NCBI RefSeq assembly: GCF_964656455.1
Contig: NC_135722.1
Span: 50,982,628 to 51,046,627, forward strand
Source of the DNA: Halichoerus grypus
Taxonomy: Eukaryota > Chordata > Mammalia > Carnivora > Phocidae
Length of the DNA: 64,000 nt
Direction: 5' to 3'
Position 1 is the stretch's first letter, and the number at the start of each line of letters is the position of its first letter. Position numbers and translations under genes: made by a program. The notes beneath the pieces were generated by a model. The model had not been told where the DNA came from and searched no databases. It worked only from the letters and a program-made list of their open reading frames with translations. Below are positions 10,901-34,960 of this stretch, piece after piece.

Positions 10901-13900
10901 CCGAAGTGGAAGAGCTCAGAGGGGGGAGATGGGACTCAGGGGTGGGGTGACCTCAGAAGTTGGGGGGGTTCCGAAGTGTGTGAAGGAAGGGGGCCCTCTG
11001 GGCTGGAAAAGGCGCTCTCCCTTCACTCCGGCAGTTGTGACATTTGGGAGGTTGGAGGTGGACGGTGTCTGTGGCCTGGGAAGCCCTAGACTGCAGAAAA
11101 AGAGCTCCCTCCCTGGAAGATCGGTGCCAATCCGGACCCACATTCGCAGGCTGCAGTCCAAGGTCCTGTGCACTCAGAGGAGGGCAGGGAGGGGGGAGCC
11201 CCGCCAGCCCCAATCCCGCTCTCTGTATGCCTTTTTTTCTCACGCCCAACCTCTTCATCCCTGGAATGAAGCAACAGATATTTAGTTAGCAAACATCTCT
11301 GTGCCTAGCTGACCGGAGCCTGGCCTTGCTCTTTTGGGGGTAAACTGAGGAAGGAGAGGACCTGGTCTTGTCCCGTGACTAGAGATGGAATGACTCTCAT
11401 TCAGAGATAGTGGTGGTCCCTGACAAGATGGCATCACTGAGAGCAGGACTATTTTGAGGAGATAGAAAAGAGCTTCTGGGAGGCAGCAGGGGCTCTGGCC
11501 TTGGGAAATGATTGGGAGCATCTCCTATTCCCCCCTCCCCACCCCATCGTTAGTCCCTGAATTCTAATTTCTCTTCCTCCATTCCTTCTTCAGACCCTAT
11601 CCACAAACTCTCCATCACCCTCTTCTTGCATCCTCTGAGTCTTTCACCCAAATACGGTCATGCCTAGGCCCTGTCTTGTCACCTGCCCTGCCCCTCTGTC
11701 CACCTCTGTTCCCTGCATTTCCCCCCCCCCCAGCTTCTCGCTCCCAAACACATATCCACTCTCTTGCTTCTTCCACCTTCCCTTGCTCCTCTCGATCTCT
11801 TTCTCTGTCTCCTTCCCTTTCAGCCATTTATCTCCAGCTTTGGGGTCCAGATCTTTGGTGAGTTTGAGAGCCTTTTCAAATCTCCCTACCTCAGAGAGAC
11901 AGGCTACAACCTCCCAGTGATAAGAGATGATTAAAGAGCTGAAAACCTTTCTCTATGTGTATTTGCATGGTATTGTCCATGTGTCTATATCCTTATCTCT
12001 TGGAGACAAAATAACGGCCCTCAGCCTTGAGAGGGCCCAGAGCAGGGGAAGCCAGCCAAATGATGGGAACCTGCAGTGGGTGAGGTTGTGGTTAGGCAGG
12101 AGGAAGCAGTCTGTAGCAGTCAGGGTAGAGCGACACAGGAATAAGACTGGTGAGAGAGGCCATGGGAAATCAAAATCACCCAAACCGTTGGATGCTTAAC
12201 CAAGAGGCTAGGTCTGAAGGCTGGGGGAGAGCCTGAAGGCCCCTGACTCCAGTGCTTACTGGTTCCAACACCACCTGTTAGGGAGAATGGGACCAGGTCA
12301 GCTAGGTGTGGTGGAAGGAAAGGGAGAGGGCAAAGGCAGGATTCTGGAGGGAAGACTATATCGCTGGTCTAACTTAGGTCTTAACTGTTTAGTTCCAGTT
12401 CAGGAAAAGAGGAGGGGTGTGAGGCGAAGGTGTCTGCTCCCTCTTCCCTGCTTCCCGACAGGACCTGCCCAGGCTGGGAACCCACGTGCCCTGGGCTGCA
12501 TCACGGCCTTGTTGACCAGGAAGCCCCCTGCTGACCCCTCTGCCTCCAGGCATCATTAATATTCCCCCTCTCATCCAGGAGCCTAACTCCCTCTGTTTCA
12601 GGAATTTCTCTCTCGAGTTTAACTTCAGTCCAGCCTGGCCTGGCTCTATAAGCTTCTGTCCCCGTTCTAAAGCTCCTTCCTCAAGTCTTTGGGAAGCACA
12701 CTGAGAGATCCTGCCTCTCCACCTCCTCAAGGCTACTGTAGTCATTTCTCTCCATTAGAAAAAAAAAAAAGAGAAGTGGAGGGAAACTTTTTTGGGATTC
12801 CCAAGCACAACTAGATTTAAGAGCTAATCCGGTTCCTCATTCTATCCTTCCCCCGTCACAGTTGTCCTTCTCCCATGAATTGTCCCTTCTTCCACCCACC
12901 CGTATCTCCAACTGTCATTCTGGGAGGTATAGGGGGTTCTACTCCAGGAGGAAATTCTGGAACCTGCAAAAAATTCCAGCTCAGAGAAGGATGTGCATGC
13001 AAGACGCTTTTTCAGTATCATGGCTCATTAAAAAAACATCCAGGAGTTCTGACTCCCTACCTGCTAAACTAGTACTTATTTTAGGAAGAAATGGCTGATG
13101 TGAGATTGTCACAGAACCTGGTTGGGAATCTAGGATATGGAGAGTTGTTTCTGGCCAAATGTGTTAGGTCGGATGAGGTGGCTGATGTGAGCTTTTAGGA
13201 GGTCATAGCAGGAAGATACCAGAAGTTGTCGCTGTAATGAGACAGCTGGGAAGAAGGGCCTGGGCCCAGAATGAAGACCTCTCCCTCCATATACAGTATA
13301 GACCCATTAGTGGTGAGGCTTGTAGGGGTCTGTGAGGAGGGAAACCAAAGACAAAGCCTGGGCCACCTCCCCAGAACAGATTGGTTTTCCTGTCTAGGGT
13401 CTAGCTTCCTCTTTTGTCCTCATGTCATGGGCGGAGGACATCTCCCCAGGAGCTAGAGCTTACAGGAGGAGCTCCTCAGTTGCGGCCGGTGAGGGTGGCT
13501 GTCTGCCCAGTAATGTCAGTTCTAGATCATGGCTAGCCTAGTGTTGGCTAGACATGAGAGCCAGGGAACTTGGAAGCAAAAAGGGTTCAGGCATCAACCT
13601 GATCCCTTTGGCCCATTTCCTGAAGGAATAAAACCATTGTTGGGTCATCCTAAATGAGGCCAGAAACATGGGCCCATTCCCAGGCCAGAGTAACAGTCTT
13701 CACCTTTTCCTTTGTGGAAGTGACATCAGGCTGGAGGTTAGGAGCCCCAGGTCCTTGTCCTGGATTTGCTCCCAAATCTGTATAAGCTTGGTCAACTTTG
13801 TCTCTTGTCGCTGACTTCCAACATTAGGGAGTTGCCTGTTAATACCCCCAGTGAACATAGAGAATACTGGGAGCTCTAACTCCCCTTCCCCTAAGAAGCT

Positions 13901-16559
13901 CCTTATAGCAGTACGCCCCACTCTGGGCCCTGCTGTCTCATGTCAGCCTTGATCTGACAGGCCTCAGTAGTCTCTGCGTATCTGTCCAGGGATGGGACCA
14001 GTGGCTCCTTTCCCCCAAAGCACAAGGATTCTTACAGGTTGAGAGAAGAGAATTAGGCAGAGTATTGGGGATTATCCCTTGGGGGGGGCAGCAATATGGG
14101 GGAGTACCCTCTGCCCTGTTCCAGCTCTGCCCCACTGACAGTGGAAAATTGGTGCCGGAGTTTCCTCCCTGATGTATTTTTCCCTTGTGGAAACCCCCTC
14201 AGAGCTGGGGCGGGGCTGAAGGGATAGGGCGGCCCTGGGTCTCTCTGTGGGTATTTTCAGGTGGGGGAGGCGGGATTGGGAGGATGGCATTTCTGTACAG
14301 CATCGTGTGAAATGAGCAAAGGCAAAGGAAGTGCCACTTCACAGGCCTTTCATGGGGCCCGGGGACTGCTGAGCTGCTGTTAGGCGGGGAGGAGGAAGGG
14401 AGGAGGAAGCAAGTGTTGGAGCCTTCCTCTGTGCTGCCTGGTGGGGGAGGGGCAGCCTCCTTAGCTCCCCCAGCCAGAGCTGCCCTGGCCCTGGGGCTCA
14501 CCCTTTGTGGAGCACCCAAGGTCCTGGGATGGTGAGAGAAGGAAGGGACTGGGACTTTAGTGAAAGGGTCCCAGCACCCCCAGTGCCTTCCCAGCTACAC
14601 CTGTCCTCCTTCCAGTCCCTACCAGGTGGAGTCAACTCTCTTTGCCTCTTACCCTACCTGCTGCAGTGCAGGATCCTCTGCAGGGGGTGAAGGGTGGAGA
14701 ATAGCAAGAAGTGGAGAGTTCTTCAGCATACTTTTTTTTTTTTTTAAGGCTGGGAACTAGGCTGTCTTGGGTTCTGTCCCTGCTGATGGGGAGAAGGGGA
14801 AGAATGAGAGAGACTCAGCCCTTGGCCTGGTCCCAGCCCCACACTGACCTCATGTCTCCCCCAGCTTCCTCCTCCTAGCCCAGCTGCAGCCCCTTTGAGC
14901 CTTTTCATATCACCTCTCCACCTCTCCTTCAAAACAAACAGACTTGCAGAGCTTCTGAAGCCATTTCCAATACAAACCCTGACCCTCACCCCATCCTTGA
15001 CCAACGGTCTTCTGATGTTACCAGTTCTTAGCCTTATCAGGATGACTTTTCCTACCCATCTTTCTCATCACCTCTGGGCTAGCTATGCCTGCATTCCCCT
15101 CCTCTCACCCTTCCATCTGAGGACAGGACAATCTAGCCTGTGTGTTCATTACTCTAAATTGTACTCCACAGAGGAAGGAGGAAGTTGGTTACCCTTGTCT
15201 TAGGTCTCCTGGGCATGGAGGCTCTTCCTTGTTCCCAGAATCAAAGTCTGGATTAATGGGGGAGAAGATGTGTGTCAGTCTGCAGCTTTTGCCCAGCCCT
15301 CTGCTGGGCTTCTGGAAGTAAGCGGGACAGACTTCCCTCCTCATGAGGCATCCAGTTCAGTGCAGTGAATAAATAGTTCAGACAGTGCTGGGGAAGGTAG
15401 GGCAGGAGAGGGGGTTGCTTTGGTGTCCTAGAGAAGCGGGGAACAGAACTGGACCCTGCAGGACTGGGAGGCTCTGAGGCGAGGAAACAGAATTCTAGGA
15501 AGAGGAACTCCCATGTGCAAAGACCCGAGGGATGGATTGAGTCCATTCAGTTATTTACTGACAGCCACTGTGTGCTGTGCTCAGCTTAGGGAGATAGATC
15601 TGCGAGGACCTTGCCCTCTAGACCCTCCCAGTCTAGTGACAAGAGATAAGGTTCAGGTCAGCCTCCATGTGATGCAAGTTAGAACATACCTGTGAGGGAA
15701 ACTGAGACCAGACCTGGGATGGGATAAGTCATTTGGATTTGGGTGATTTACAGAAACTTTCCTGGAGGAAGTGGCAAGAGTGCCTGGCTCTGCAGGCCCA
15801 AGGTTAGGGGTACACACAGGAGTAAGGACGGGTTGGAGGATGGAAATGGGGAAGAAATGCTGGATTCCCATAGGGACAGGAAATATTGCTGCTTGATGTG
15901 TTTTGGGGAAGAGTATGTGGAGGCTGTGTGTAGAGGATCAGGGTGGTGTGGCCAGAGCTCAGGAACAGAATGCCCACAGACAGATTGTAGTTCGAATGAG
16001 TTTCAGGTAGGGCTGTAGAAGGGGAGCCCCGTGCCAGGGAGGCAGGTTAGAAGGCTGCAGTAAGTTCCCATTGCCCCCACACTCCCCCATTTCTTACAGC
16101 CCATTCCTCCCCTCCCCCACTCCCAGTTGGGACACTTCCCCTGCTCTAACGGCCACCAAGATCTGGCAATCAGGCAATCTGCTGCTTCCTTTCCCTCCCC
16201 CATTCTGGGCCTGCCTGGGCCCCACCCCAAGACCAGGTCCCACAGGGTGCAAGCTGGGCTCCAGAAACCACACTCAGACATTAGCCCCACATGAGTTGTG
16301 CTCCTTGTGGGAGCCACGTCAAGCTGGTAGTGTCCCTTATGTGGCACAGGTTAGACCTCACCTTCTAGCACGTGCCCTCCTTAAAGGAGCTGTGGGAACT
16401 TAATTGACCCGGCTCAGGCCGTAGGATTTCAGAGAAAAGAGTTGTCCTGGGAGAGAGGATAAAAGTCTGAGCTAGACCTGAGTGGGGAGAATTGGGCTGA
16501 TGCCGCCACTCAGACACCTGCATACTCAGTGCCTTCTGCCTCTTGGGATGAAAGGCATT

Positions 16560-16990
16560 GCTTTTGGAACCTCTCGGGTGCACAGCACTTCCCAGTTTAC
16601 AAAGTGCACTCATTCCCATGCTTAGGGATCCTCACTGCTGCCCTTTGAGGCAGGGAGGGCAAGTGTTACCATTCCTGTTGTACAGATGAAGAAACTGAGG
16701 CTCCAGGGAGGGAAGTGACTTACTTGCTTGTGGTCTCTAAGACAGCTGGTCGGGGGGGGGGGACTTGGAGGCTGTGTGACACCTTGAGGAAAACATGGGA
16801 TTTTGGATCACAAAACCGGGGTTTATGTCCTGACTTCCAGACTAACTAACTGTGTGATGTTGGGTTACTTTAACTGCCCTGAGTTTGCTTGCTAATCAGT
16901 AAATTAGGAATATTACCAGTAGGTAGTCATAAGGATCAAGTCACAACATCACGTGACCTAGGAAAGGTTGTACCTTGTGAGGGTTTTTGA
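16560..16990 (+). repeat. Two MIR copies
   Basis: First copy 16560-16740 with CAGATGAAGAAACTGAGGCT. Second copy about 16800-16950 with CTAACTAACTGTGTGATGTT. Both diverged. Confidence 0.6.
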
Positions 16991-17486
16991 TCAAGGGGCA
17001 GAGTCAGCAGGTGAGCCCCAGAGGTCAGATTCAGGTATCTAGTGCTCCTGGCTCAATCTACACTGCTGCTGCTTTGCCCTGTTTCTGGACACTACCTCAC
17101 TCATGATCCTTTTCCGGTGTCAGTCCCTATTCCCTTGCCAGCCCGGAAGCTACCCCGTCCCTCCCAGCTTCTTTGAGGGCCGATTTACTGATTGCTGGTT
17201 GATAACCCCTCCCTAGAGAGCTGCCTGGAGCCTGCTATACTTCCAGCCTCTTGGGCCTTGTGACTGCTGGCCAGAGAGTTCCCTCCTCGCCTTCCTGCCA
17301 GGGCCAGCCCAGGGTTGGGCTTGCAGGGGAAGAGTTCCCACTCACACTGCCATACCCACTCCCCTGCTCTGTGTGGAACTGAAGATTTACAAGTCCAGGA
17401 GTCCTCTCAAAATGCCGGTGTCTCCCAGATAATCCTGTGGACACAAGCAATGGCTCTTTTCCCCCACCCCCAAAAAACTGGTTGCT

Positions 17487-17617
17487 CCTTTCCCGGGGAA
17501 GGAGTCACAGAATCCTGAGAATGAATGTGCTCCAACTTACCCCAGTGTGCCCAGGCCTTATGCATTTCCTGACTCTGCCCTCCCACCCCAACCTGGGGGA
17601 CTTTCCTGCCCCCATCA
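17487..17617 (+). repeat. Intronic copy of a RHOG 3'UTR segment
   Basis: This stretch matches 21033-21174 in the RHOG 3'UTR, same orientation. Shared exact blocks include CACAGAATCCTGAGA, ATGAATGTGC and GTGCCCAGGCCTTATGCAT, in the same order and spacing, with small gaps. The intronic copy lacks the AATAAA found just after the 3'UTR copy. No recognisable RHOG coding sequence precedes it. Confidence 0.8.
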
Positions 17618-17639
17618 TCCTATCCCCTGCTCCCAGGGC

Positions 17640-17800
17640 TTTTGATGTCTCATTTCATCTACCTAGTGCCGTTGTCACAGGCATTTTTCTCCCCATTTCA
17701 TGGATCGGGAAACTGAGGCCCAGAGAGGATAAGTGCCTCATGCTTGGTTGCAGTGAATCAGCAGCAGAGCAGAGCTGGGGCAAAGACTTAGGTTAGGTCT
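17640..17800 (+). repeat. MIR
   Basis: MIR 3' half with GGAAACTGAGGCCCAGAGAG near 17707; the rest is diverged. Confidence 0.55.
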
Positions 17801-18559
17801 CTTGACTTCCAGTCTGAGGTTCCCTCCACTGCCCTAGGGGACCCTTATTTCCTTCCCAGCCTGTTCCCAAGGTTCTCTATCTTCTTTCCTGAGATTGAAC
17901 ATATACTTATTCATGCAAATAAGATGGAAATATTTTTAATGCCCAGAGAGGCAACCTTAAGAGAGTGAAACCATTTCACTCCAAGCTGGTCCCAGAGGAA
18001 GTGGGGACCTGGGAGGGAGCTGGGGCCATCCCTGGGTCCTGTGCAAATCCCAAACCCCCAGAATTCTGTTTCTGTTTCCAATGGGGGATTCCTTCCCCCT
18101 CCCTCCGTTTGATTTTTGAGGCTTCTGAACCAATGATTGAAAGGTCCAACTGTGGGGGGGGCGTGTATGGGGTTCTCAGACGAGGGTATAGTTTGTATAA
18201 AGTGAAATGGGGAAAATGGGACAGCAGTGATGGTGCTTGGGTGGAACAAGGGATGCTTAGAGATCCCATGTGTCTAAAACAGGGCTGTCTCCTCCCACGG
18301 AGTAGGGACCTGATTGTGGGAGAGAGTCAGGGAAAGGAAGTCACATACTGGCCAGAAAAAGTCCCCCATGGCTGAGAGGAAGTAGCCAAGGAGAGGAGGA
18401 ATCTTGCCACAGCAGTATAAATAATCACAGGGTTTCCGGAAGCTCTGCTCTGTTCCAGAACTCAGAAGAGCAGTTCCTCACCCCAAAGCGCTGTGAACTG
18501 CAGAGGGGATCAGGGTGATGGCTGGAGCTGGGACTTCTCTTATACTTACCCCACTAATA

Positions 18560-18790
18560 ATTACAGCAGCCTATTTATTTGGCACTTCCTGTGTGCCACA
18601 CCTCATGCCAAACACTTTCTTCATGTTTGCTCATTTCATACTCTTGGCAATTCTAACACAATAGACAAGATTATTCCCATTTTACAGATGAGAAACTTGA
18701 GACTCAGGAAACTTAAATATGTTGCCCAAGATCAAACATAACTGGTTGGTGGAACTAGGATTAGAATCCCTGGCCAGTCTGACTTCAGCA
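18560..18790 (+). repeat. MIR
   Basis: Nearly full MIR: TTATTTGGCACTTCCTGTGT, then ACAGATGAGAAACTTGAGAC, then GGATTAGAATCCCTGGCCAG. Confidence 0.7.
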
Positions 18791-19484
18791 TGGATTCTCA
18801 GTGATGGTGCTTTAATGGCACTATGTTCTCTATCCAAGAGTCTGGAAGCTTCCGAAATTTTTCAGAGGCACATGGATGTGAAAGGATGGAACGTGAAGGG
18901 GCAAATCAAATGTTTGTTTTCCTCTTCTGCCCATCCCTCTTGGCTGGGCTTGGAGGATCTACCCTACCCCACCAAGGGCTTTGAGAGAAGATGCTAATGT
19001 CTGGGAGCCATAGCCTTTGCCTCTCTCATCATTATATACCAGACTCCAGACCAAATCCCAGCCCTGGCTCAATCTCCAGTATTCTCCTGCACTGAGTTGT
19101 GAGATAGGGTTTACTGTGCTTACAAGAGTTATGAGGTCAGCTCTCCCGCCTTCTCCCCATCCCTCAAGCACCCTGGATTGAGATAGGGCAGCTATCTAGA
19201 GAATTTTGCTCCTTAGCAGGTTTCTCTTTGTGCCTTTTGGTTTGTACTTAGTAGCCAAGAGGTCAGGTTTGGAGTTAAAACATCAGTGCACTGGGCAGGG
19301 TGGGCCCTGAGTTGGTAGAAGCCCTACCATGGTTACATCTCAGAGTGACCTGGGACAGCTGCTGTGCGCCAGAACCTGTCTCCAGGCTACTCAGTGGGAG
19401 GGGTCCCTATCTGGTAGAGGATCTGGTAGACCCCCTACTTACATACCTCACTTTTTGTGTCTGTACTGCCTGGAGGGAAAAAGA

Positions 19485-19700
19485 AAGTAGCTAATACTTA
19501 CCGAATACTTATTATGACCCAAGGTACTGTTCTAAATGCCTTGGATGTGTTAATTTACATAATCCTTACAACAGCCCAGTGAGGTAGGGAGCATTTTACT
19601 CTCATTATTACAGATAAGAATACTGAGGCATACAGAGGTTAAGTAATTTGTCCGGGGTCACCCAGGTAGGAAATAGAAGAACCAGGATTTGACCTTATTC
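19485..19700 (+). repeat. MIR
   Basis: AATACTTACCGAATACTTAT, then CAGATAAGAATACTGAGGCA, then AGGATTTGACCTTATTCAGT. Ends about 260 bp before the RHOG exon 2 acceptor. Confidence 0.7.
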
Positions 19701-19962
19701 AGTCTGGTACCAGCACTTGTTTGCCTCACATAACACATTACACGTTATACTGCCGTCCTCCCTACACCTGAGCATCCTGGCTTGGTCTCAGGGCCTCTCT
19801 CTCATCATGTGTCTCGCTGTCTCGGAGATCTGTCTTCATGGGATTGCAGGATGGTGTCAGGTTAAGAGAACAGGAGCTGGTTTCCCCCCGTGTGCTCCCA
19901 TTCTTTCTCCCCAGCAGGTAGAGGCCTCCCTAACCATGCGTGTCCCTTCGATCTGTCCACAG

Positions 19963-20031
19963 GTCACTGCATCCGGAGGGGCCCAGACGGGGAAGGAGGC
20001 CTTTGCCTCCACTGCCGCAGCTGCACTCACG
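19963..20031 (+). other. RHOG: RHOG 5'UTR part of exon 2
   Basis: Follows the acceptor TCTGTCCACAG. It is 69 bases long, in frame with the start codon and free of stops, but contains no ATG. An upstream in-frame ATG at 19717 is intronic and not a credible start. Confidence 0.75.
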
Positions 20032-20607
20032 ATGCAGAGCATCAAGTGTGTGGTAGTGGGCGACGGGGCTGTGGGCAAGACGTGCCTGCTCATCTGCTAC
20101 ACAACCAACGCCTTCCCCAAGGAGTACATCCCCACAGTGTTCGACAATTACAGCGCGCAGAGCGCAGTGGATGGGCGCACCGTGAACCTGAACCTGTGGG
20201 ACACAGCGGGCCAGGAGGAGTACGACCGACTGCGCACGCTCTCCTACCCTCAGACCAACGTCTTTGTCATCTGCTTCTCCATTGCCAGCCCGCCCTCCTA
20301 CGAGAATGTGCGGCACAAGTGGCATCCGGAGGTGTGCCACCACTGCCCCGACGTGCCCATCCTCCTGGTGGGCACCAAGAAGGACCTGAGAGCCCAGCCT
20401 GACACCCTGCGGCGCCTTAAGGAGCAGGGCCAGGCCCCCATCACACCGCAGCAGGGCCAGGCCCTGGCCAAGCAGATCCACGCTGTGCGCTACCTCGAGT
20501 GCTCGGCCCTGCAGCAGGACGGCGTCAAGGAAGTGTTCGCTGAGGCTGTCCGGGCTGTGCTCAACCCCACGCCCGTCAAGCGTGGGCGGTCCTGTGTCCT
20601 CTTGTGA
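20032..20607 (+). CDS. RHOG: RHOG, Rho family small GTPase
   Basis: A single uninterrupted 191-codon frame in exon 2 encodes a Rac-like GTPase, the normal length for RhoG. Seen in the protein: P-loop GDGAVGKT at residues 10-17, switch [10 protein letters not shown] with Thr35, DTAGQE at 57-62 with Gln61, the guanine-specificity motif TKKD at 115-118, the SA motif at 158-159, a basic tail KRGR, and a C-terminal CVLL box whose final Leu predicts geranylgeranylation of Cys188. From family knowledge, RhoG cycles between GTP and GDP at the membrane, recruits ELMO-DOCK to activate Rac, and drives ruffling, phagocytosis and migration. The start is the first ATG after the acceptor at 19962. The frame upstream of it stays open but has no ATG inside the mature exon. 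All key residues are intact, so this is a functional gene. Confidence 0.98.
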   Translation: MQSIKCVVVGDGAVGKTCLLICYTTNAFPKEYIPTVFDNYSAQSAVDGRTVNLNLWDTAGQEEYDRLRTLSYPQTNVFVICFSIASPPSYENVRHKWHPEVCHHCPDVPILLVGTKKDLRAQPDTLRRLKEQGQAPITPQQGQALAKQIHAVRYLECSALQQDGVKEVFAEAVRAVLNPTPVKRGRSCVLL

Positions 20608-21205
20608 CCCTGGCACTCAGCTTGGAGGCTGCCCCTGCCCCCCCACCAGTTGTGCCTTGGCGCCTTGTCTGCCCCCAGCTGTGCCTTAAGGACTAACTCT
20701 GGCACCCCTTGCCAGGGGGCTCCCTGAATGCCCTTTTCTCTGAATGCCTAGTTCTCCTTAATGAGGCCCACAGGGAAAGGGGCTTTGGGCTCTGCCCCGC
20801 TCTGCTTGGGAACACCAGGTATTCCTGAGAGCTCCCCCAGGCCAAGGTTGGACCCCTCCCCAAGAAGCCAACCCAAGTGCCCCTCCCCCATCGCCCCTAC
20901 TGACCAGTTGATCCAGCTTCCCACACAGATGTTGCTGCCTGTTGTGGTGCCTTCTCTCAGGTTAGGAGCTCTCAGCTGTCCCTAACCTCTCCCTCGCTGC
21001 TCTTTGAATTGCTTCCCCCTCAAGATGCTCTCTCCCTTCCCCAAAGGAGGAGCCACAGAATCCTGAGAAGATGAATGTGCCCTAACCTACCCCCATGTGC
21101 CCAGGCCTTATGCATCTGCTGACTGACTCAGCCCCCTCTTCCCCAGGCTCCTGGGGGCCTTTCCTACCCCCATCAGTATCAATAAAACCTCCTGTCTCCA
21201 GTAGC
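20608..21205 (+). other. RHOG: RHOG 3'UTR
   Basis: Starts after the TGA at 20605-20607 and runs to a cleavage site expected shortly after the AATAAA at 21181. The last 140 bases before the signal are the source or partner of the copy at 17487-17617. No stable ORF. Confidence 0.75.
21181..21186 (+). terminator. RHOG: RHOG polyadenylation signal AATAAA
   Basis: Canonical AATAAA with a GT-containing stretch about 35 bases downstream (CCTGTGTACT). No better signal lies between it and the stop codon. Confidence 0.8.
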
Positions 21206-21845
21206 CCTGGCTCCTCCCTGTGTACTAGGCATTGGGGGTTGGGCAGGGGATGGGCATGGGCTAGGGCTCCCCAGAGACTGGGAGCCTTTTGTTTCCTGTA
21301 AAAGGGGACAGGAGACAATAGGCTTCATTGTGGTCCCCCTACCCCCCAATTTCCCTAACAAAGCTCTGGGCTCCCTTGGAGGGGCCAGTCTTGCACTGGG
21401 GCCCAGCCACTGATTCTGTAGTGGACTGGGATGCAAAGCCTAAGGAAAAAATGCATCTAAGGCTCAGAAAGGGAGAAGCTGAGAGCCACAAGCCTATAGG
21501 CAGGTGCTCACAGTCACGCATTTGAGAGCTGTTCCCTTACACCCCCAAGGGGACAGGTCTTTACCAGATAGAGCTGGGGCTGGAAAAGCCTGTGCCTCAA
21601 CCCAAGACCTCCAGTTATCCCAGCCTCCAAGCCTAGAGTCATTACAGGGATAGCTCAGTCACTCCTACTCACCAAAATTGGGTCTTAGACCAGCCTTAGG
21701 AGACTCCAGGCCTGAGGTGGGAAGCCACTTGGAACCATACCCTGCCATGGACTTATTCCCTCCATCCTGGAGCCTGTCCCTCATTTCAGTTCCATGAAAC
21801 AAAGACAAGCAAGCCTAGCCCAGGCTGTTGGGGAAAAAAAAACAA
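21206..21845. other. Short spacer between the convergent RHOG and PGAP2 3' ends
   Basis: About 640 bases between the two transcript ends. I see no exon or repeat in it. The right edge is an A-run (21834-21854) preceding the PGAP2 polyA signal region. Confidence 0.5.
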
Positions 21846-22719
21846 AAAAAAAAATTTTTTATTATTTGAAATAAAATGTACAACCCAAAAAGGTCAGGGC
21901 ATGGGGCAGTAGGGAGATAGGGGGACACCAGAGAGCCCATTTTGGGGCAGGAATCTGCCCCTGACTCCACCCCACACCTCTGCTACGGAAGAAGAGTCTG
22001 TAAGCCAGAGATTTCAGAAGGGAAGGAAAATGGGTGCCGTACCAGTGCTTTTCCTGGAGCACATCAGCCTTCAGGTACAGAACACCACCTCCATAACGTG
22101 GTGTCAGAACCACTGGCAGAGCCCGTGCAAATCCTACAGCCCTCCCACCCCCCATCACCCACCCGGACACACCGAGGCTTAGATAGGGAAGCGTACACAC
22201 TAAATTGGAGGTGAAGTCAGGGCTAGGACACCTGAGCAAACTTAGCAGGGGATGGTGGCCCTAGGCCTGGGTGTGCGCAGGAGATGATTAGACACATTAG
22301 TCAAGGGAACGACCCGGTGGAGAGAAATGGCTGTGGTTTTCAGGTAGCAGCCACTGCTCAGTGGTCCCTGACCTCAGCAAGAGGCGGCTATGTAAAGGTC
22401 AAGAACGGGTGGTGGTTATGAACCTCAGGACTTTTTTTAGCACCAGATGGTGGAGCTCTACTTCCAGCTCAGCCTCCTGGGGCCTCTCAGATAAGGGTGA
22501 TGCTGCTTGAAGGTTCCTGGGCCTTCAGGTGGGGTGAGGGAAAGGAGAAGCCCGCTGGGCTGCCTGAAGCCCTGTCCTGTGCCCTTCCTCCTTTCTTCCG
22601 CCCTCCCCCCGCTTCAGCAGGGCCCAAAGAGGACACGGTGTGGGGAAGGCCAGAGTGCAGTGTCTTGTTTCTAGTTTCTGGGCAGTGGACCGCCTCCTTC
22701 CTAGCAGGAGAGAAAGGGT
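21845..22719 (-). other. PGAP2: PGAP2 3'UTR
   Basis: Follows the TAA at 22720-22722 (minus strand) down to the AATAAA at 21858. No repeat or ORF with support inside. Confidence 0.65.
21858..21863 (-). terminator. PGAP2: PGAP2 polyadenylation signal
   Basis: TTTATT on the plus strand is AATAAA on the minus strand, about 860 bases past the PGAP2 stop. The predicted cleavage site falls in or near the A-run around 21835-21850. A plus-strand AATAAA also lies only a few bases away at 21870-21875. Confidence 0.65.
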
Positions 22720-34766
<12,047 letters not shown>

Positions 34767-34960
34767 CCAGGATGTGGCGGCGAGGAGGCCGCGCGAGCGC
34801 AGACCGGGCCCTGGGGGAACCCGAGGGGAGCCCAGGCCCAGCCCGGGGCAAGCGGCGGGGGGGGGGGGGGGGGGGGGAGGGGGGAGGGGGAGGAGGGAGG
34901 GCGGGCCGGAGCGGGAACGGCGGGGGCGGGGCCAGCGCGCTTGGGGAGGAAACTGCTCCC
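34767..34960 (-). other. PGAP2: PGAP2 noncoding first exon (5' limit approximate)
   Basis: On the minus strand the sequence CATCCTGG is followed by GTGAGTATGG, a near-perfect splice donor at 34761-34766, inside the CpG island. It would splice to the exon A acceptor at 32251 or the exon B acceptor at 28080. The 5' boundary is a guess. Confidence 0.6.
34857..34877 (+). repeat. 21-base G homopolymer inside a G-rich block
   Basis: G21 followed by AGGGGGGAGGGGGAGGAGGG and onward to about 34905. Strong G-quadruplex potential on the plus strand; the PGAP2 transcript side is C-rich. The length in an assembly may be inexact. Confidence 0.9.

Larger units (their letters stand above)
10620..19962 (+). 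other. RHOG: RHOG intron 1
   Basis: Runs from the GTGAGG donor at 10620 to the acceptor GATCTGTCCACAG ending at 19962. It contains no Can-SINE. Several MIR copies and one segment duplicated from the RHOG 3'UTR are listed separately. Long frames in this interval lack any domain, splice or repeat support and are not called as genes. A C/T-rich tract lies at 11520-11830. Confidence 0.65.

Noticed and set aside
9612..11292. Many overlapping long ORFs on both strands
   Set aside because: CpG-island composition suppresses stop codons; no domain, splice or conservation support.
19717..20031. N-terminal extension of RHOG to an upstream ATG (296-aa frame)
   Set aside because: The extra part crosses the intron acceptor at 19962 and is intronic; RhoG is 191 aa with the start at 20032.
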